Positions 14,167 through 15,906 of a DNA stretch of 15,906 bases are shown piece after piece. The translations under genes were made by a program, and so were the position numbers. Source of the stretch: Clostridiales bacterium (GTDB lineage Bacteria; Bacillota; Clostridia; Lachnospirales; Lachnospiraceae); the NCBI GenBank assembly GCA_018372435.1, contig JAHAJA010000054.1, positions 1 through 15,906 of the forward strand, in the 5' to 3' direction. The notes beneath the pieces are model-generated. The model was not told the DNA's origin. It did not search any database and saw only the letters and a list, made by a program, of their open reading frames with translations. The stretch's first letter is position 1, and each line of letters begins with the position of its first letter.

Positions 14167-14373
14167 TTATCTTTCAAATAATTCTTCTAATGAAATATTT
14201 AACTTCATTTTTTCATTTATAATTTCATGGATTTTTAATGATTCAGATAAAGTAAATTCTGTTACGCCATTTATTTTATTTCTGAGGCTTCTTTCTGTAA
14301 TATCTAACTTCATTGAAAGCTGTTTGATTGATATATTAACTCTTACCATCTCTGCTTTAAGTATTCTGTACAC
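14167..14373 (-). CDS. Small HTH regulator (Cro-like), divergent from the repressor
   Basis: This 68-aa protein has a helix-turn-helix near residues 14-45 (ISIKQLSMKLDITERSLRNK followed by INGVTEFTLSESLKIHEIIN). It occupies the cro position, directly across the operator region from the repressor. The start is placed at GTG 14373, 8 nt after AGGGAG; another GTG two codons upstream (14379) lies too close to this site. It is transcribed from a sigma-A promoter whose spacer contains an operator. A role in switching between repressed and induced states is inferred from position. Confidence 0.75.
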   Translation of the reverse strand: MYRILKAEMVRVNISIKQLSMKLDITERSLRNKINGVTEFTLSESLKIHEIINEKMKLNISLEELFER

Positions 14374-14392
14374 TAACACAACTCCCTTCTTT

Positions 14393-14530
14393 TCCGTTAA
14401 CGGATATTATATTGTATATGTTATACCCTTCAACGGATATAGTCAATATGTTTTTTGAATATTTTTTCCGTTAATGGATAATTTGTGCATTCTAACGGAA
14501 ATATTTTTCTTGACTATATCCGTTAACGGT
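14393..14530. promoter_or_regulatory. Operator cluster, five sites related to TCCGTTAACGGA
   Basis: Perfect or near-perfect palindromes are at 14393-14404 (TCCGTTAACGGA), 14467-14478 (TCCGTTAATGGA) and 14519-14530 (TCCGTTAACGGT). Weaker copies are at 14426-14437 (CCCTTCAACGGA) and 14488-14499 (half-site AACGGA). The sites at 14426 and 14519 lie in the spacers of the two divergent promoters. This is the signature of a phage-type repressor switch; the likely ligand is the XRE repressor at 14565. Confidence 0.85.
14418..14446 (-). promoter_or_regulatory. Leftward sigma-A promoter for the Cro-like gene
   Basis: On the minus strand TTGACT (14446-14441), a 17-bp spacer and TAACAT (14423-14418). 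The spacer holds an operator. The first 15 bases, TTGACTATATCCGTT, are identical to those of the rightward promoter. A second operator (14393-14404) lies in the leader. Confidence 0.75.
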
Positions 14531-14538
14531 GATAATAT
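14510..14538 (+). promoter_or_regulatory. Rightward sigma-A promoter for the repressor gene
   Basis: TTGACT (14510-14515), a 17-bp spacer and TAATAT (14533-14538). The operator TCCGTTAACGGT fills the spacer, so binding there should block RNA polymerase and make the repressor autoregulated. Confidence 0.8.
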
Positions 14539-14564
14539 AGATATATAAAAAGGAGGAATGTGAA

Positions 14565-14894
14565 ATGGGCTTAGAGATTATAGAAGAGTATAAAAAGAAG
14601 CTAGGACTTACAACTGCTGAATTAGCAGAACGATCAGGAGTACCTAAAGGTACATTAGATAAAATACTTAGTGGCGTGACAAAAGATCCAAAACTTGAAA
14701 CATTAAAAGCGATTGCTCGAGTATTGGGGCTTTCATTAGATGATTTTGATGATACAATTGAAGATAGCACGAATATAATTAATTCTTATAAAGATCTACT
14801 TACTGTATATACACGTAGTAAAAATAATCTTTCACAAGCCGAAAAAATGAAACTTGCGCAAATTATATTATCAGATGATGAGGAAGAAGGCTGA
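14565..14894 (+). CDS. XRE-family repressor (CI/ImmR-like)
   Basis: This 109-aa protein has an XRE helix-turn-helix in residues 1-65 (LGLTTAELAERSGVPKGTLD, then KILSGVTKDPKLETLKAIAR followed by VLGLSLDDF). The C-terminal part is a short helical tail ending in acidic residues (ILSDDEEEG). There is no LexA/CI-type autocleavage domain, so inactivation needs another protein, and an ImmA-type metallopeptidase is encoded next. AGGAGG lies 8 nt before the ATG. The stop TGA (14892-14894) lies 5 bp before the start proposed for the peptidase. The operators around its own promoter indicate autoregulation. Confidence 0.88.
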   Translation: MGLEIIEEYKKKLGLTTAELAERSGVPKGTLDKILSGVTKDPKLETLKAIARVLGLSLDDFDDTIEDSTNIINSYKDLLTVYTRSKNNLSQAEKMKLAQIILSDDEEEG

Positions 14895-14899
14895 TTACT

Positions 14900-15583
14900 A
14901 TAGATTTTCAGGAAATATTAAAGACCGTTTGTTCAGCAATTACATTTTGTAAGATAAAATCATTCCCTGTAGATTGCCATAAAATAATACACAGTTTTGA
15001 TTATAAACTTATAAAGTATTCCTCTCTTTCAAATGCCAAAAGGAATGCTTGCTTCTTACTTAGCGATGATGCTGTTACAATACGTGAGAAGAAAAGTATC
15101 TTTTATAATGATGATAAACCTGAGACAAGAATCCGATTTTCTTTAATGCATGAGCTGGGTCACATATTACTTAATTCAGAGGATGAATTTGCTGCTAACA
15201 TTTTTGCTAGTAACTTCCTAGCTCCACGTATAGCTATACAATATTCTTGTAAAAATTATAGAGATGTAATGAATCTATTTAGATTATCAGAAGAAGCGGC
15301 AAATATAGCTTTTAATGATTATAAAAGATGGCGACTTTACATAGTTACTCATAATAACCAAATGGGTGAAATTGATACTGTGTTATACCATCACTTCTAC
15401 AACACAAAAGCACGAAAATTTGTTTACAGCTCCAGTGAATGTATGATTTGTGGTCGTAAAATGTATAATACTTTTGACAGAGATTGTGGTGTATGTACAT
15501 TACCTCGATACTCTTATTCCTCATTTAGTGAATTAGATCGACAACTTTTAATAGCAGAAAACACTTGGCTTTATGGTGAATAA
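14900..15583 (+). CDS. immA: ImmA/IrrE-family metallopeptidase with C-terminal cysteine pairs and apparent AUA start
   Basis: The full frame encodes about 227 aa, beginning x-DFQEILKTVCSAITFCKI and including a KSFPVDCHKIIHSF segment like the N termini of ImmA proteins. The HExxH site is HELGH at residues 84-88, followed by the conserved EDEFAANIFASNFLAPR, which supplies the third zinc ligand. The C terminus has CMIC and CGVC pairs, suggesting a second zinc site. There is no ATG, GTG or TTG between the in-frame stop at 14879 and residue 83, and starting at that internal ATG would remove the N-terminal domain. ATA at 14900 lies 9 nt after AGAAGG and is the likely start. ImmA cleaves its cognate repressor in ICEBs1; the same role is inferred here. 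Confidence 0.85.
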   Translation: MDFQEILKTVCSAITFCKIKSFPVDCHKIIHSFDYKLIKYSSLSNAKRNACFLLSDDAVTIREKKSIFYNDDKPETRIRFSLMHELGHILLNSEDEFAANIFASNFLAPRIAIQYSCKNYRDVMNLFRLSEEAANIAFNDYKRWRLYIVTHNNQMGEIDTVLYHHFYNTKARKFVYSSSECMICGRKMYNTFDRDCGVCTLPRYSYSSFSELDRQLLIAENTWLYGE

Positions 15584-15590
15584 ATGAACT

Positions 15591-15623
15591 AAAGCCTTGT
15601 AAACACGAAGTTTACAAGGCTTT
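15591..15623. terminator. Long hairpin terminator between immA and tRNA-Trp
   Basis: AAAGCCTTGTAAAC (15591-15604) pairs perfectly with GTTTACAAGGCTTT (15610-15623) over a 5-nt loop: 14 bp. It lies between two convergent genes and probably serves both, although the T-tracts on either side are short. Confidence 0.75.
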
Positions 15624-15628
15624 CATGA

Positions 15629-15701
15629 CAGGGGCAGTAGGATTTGAACCCACGACCTGCGGTTTTGGAGACCGTTATTCTACCAGCTGAACTATACCCC
15701 T
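15629..15701 (-). tRNA. tRNA-Trp (anticodon CCA)
   Basis: The minus strand gives a 73-nt cloverleaf: acceptor AGGGGTA/TGCCCCT with discriminator G, D-arm with TTCAGCTGGTAGAA, anticodon loop CTCCAAA with CCA at 34-36, and T-arm GTGGGTTCAAATCCTAC. The 3' CCA is not encoded. The top anticodon-stem pair (27-43) reads A-C, a mismatch. No integrase is nearby and no copy of the 3' end was found elsewhere in the window, so there is no sign that it is an attachment site here. Confidence 0.95.
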
Positions 15702-15743
15702 ATGTATTAAATTATATTGCCCGTTCATCAACGGTTCTTCTAT

Positions 15744-15772
15744 ATAATACATTAAGTTGTGTTAATTGTCAA
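15744..15772 (-). promoter_or_regulatory. tRNA-Trp promoter
   Basis: Minus-strand TTGACA (15772-15767), 17-bp spacer, TATTAT (15749-15744), close to the full sigma-A consensus and about 43 bp upstream of the mature tRNA 5' end. A small hairpin CCGTT/AACGG (15721-15734) lies in the leader. Confidence 0.85.
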
Positions 15773-15852
15773 TATAATTTTAAAAATTTATTCATTATTT
15801 TTTATTTTCTAAATTGTAAATTTAAATTCCACCCTACCTCTTCATACATATA

Positions 15853-15898
15853 GAAGTTAGTCTTTCAAACTAAATAGTGGAAGTAAGTCTTTCAAACT
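15853..15898. repeat. Two imperfect 19-bp direct repeats at the right edge
   Basis: GAAGTTAGTCTTTCAAACT (15853-15871) and GAAGTAAGTCTTTCAAACT (15880-15898) match at 18 of 19 positions with a 27-bp period. The series may continue past the window. The stretch 15773-15852 before it is plain A/T-rich DNA with no gene. Confidence 0.75.
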
Positions 15899-15906
15899 TT
15901 TGATAT

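Noticed and set aside
14492..14770. Minus-strand frame opposite the repressor
   Set aside because: It overlaps the HTH-coding repressor entirely and runs through its promoter and operators; shadow frame.
15629..15701. tRNA-Trp as the attachment site of an integrated element
   Set aside because: No integrase is seen and no duplicated tRNA 3' end was found; a 7-base match near 14153 (TGCCCCT) is too short to mean anything.
15721..15734. CCGTT-CATC-AACGG as a sixth repressor operator
   Set aside because: The half-sites match but are separated by four bases instead of being adjacent, and the site is in the tRNA leader.
15644..15853. Plus-strand 69-aa frame over the tRNA region
   Set aside because: It runs through the complement of the tRNA gene and its promoter, without a ribosome binding site.
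15853..15898. CRISPR array
   Set aside because: Only two copies with an 8-bp gap are visible, far too short for spacers, and no cas gene is present.

Overview
The window is AT-rich Firmicutes DNA, most likely from a clostridium of the Lachnospiraceae/Clostridium type. The grounds are the low GC content, strong AGGAGG-type ribosome binding sites, a TcdE-like holin, and PBSX/diffocin-type tail proteins. The species cannot be named from the sequence.

Most of the window (about 104-13343, minus strand, read right to left) is one contiguous locus encoding a contractile phage tail without a head. In transcription order it holds: tail terminator, a 60-aa protein, tail sheath (XkdK), tail tube (XkdM), tail assembly chaperone (XkdN) with a -1 frameshift extension, a short tape measure, a LysM spoke/adaptor (XkdP-like), hub (XkdQ), DUF2577 (XkdR), gp25-like DUF2634 (XkdS), baseplate J (XkdT), DUF2313 (XkdU), a large pyocin-knob-type fibre, a second adhesin, a small coiled-coil protein, XkdX, holin and an M15 endolysin. 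No terminase, portal, protease, capsid, head-tail connector, integrase or replication gene is present between the regulators and the lysis genes. The layout is that of an R-type tailocin (diffocin-like bacteriocin), which is released by lysis and punctures competitor cells.

The control region (13602-15583) holds a phage-type switch. A plus-strand XRE repressor without a peptidase domain is followed at once by an ImmA/IrrE metallopeptidase, the module used for derepression in ICEBs1. A small divergent HTH protein and an ArpU/RinA/sigma-region-4-like activator lie on the minus strand, just before the tail operon. Two face-to-face sigma-A promoters share the divergent region, and five copies of an operator related to TCCGTTAACGGA cover it. 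The inferred logic is that the repressor holds both promoters, ImmA inactivates it on a stress signal, and the activator then turns on the tail operon.

The flanks differ. Positions 1-97 are the 3' end (domains V and VI) of a plus-strand group II intron, ending seven bases from the endolysin stop codon. Positions 15591-15701 are a hairpin terminator and a minus-strand tRNA-Trp with its own strong promoter. The right edge has an imperfect 27-bp-period direct repeat.

Points that ordinary gene callers would miss are: two genes (DUF2577 and immA) that seem to start at AUA codons, each 9 nt after a good Shine-Dalgarno sequence; the A AAA AAC frameshift site ending the chaperone gene; the 43-aa XkdX; and a possible microprotein reached only by slippage on a run of seven A.
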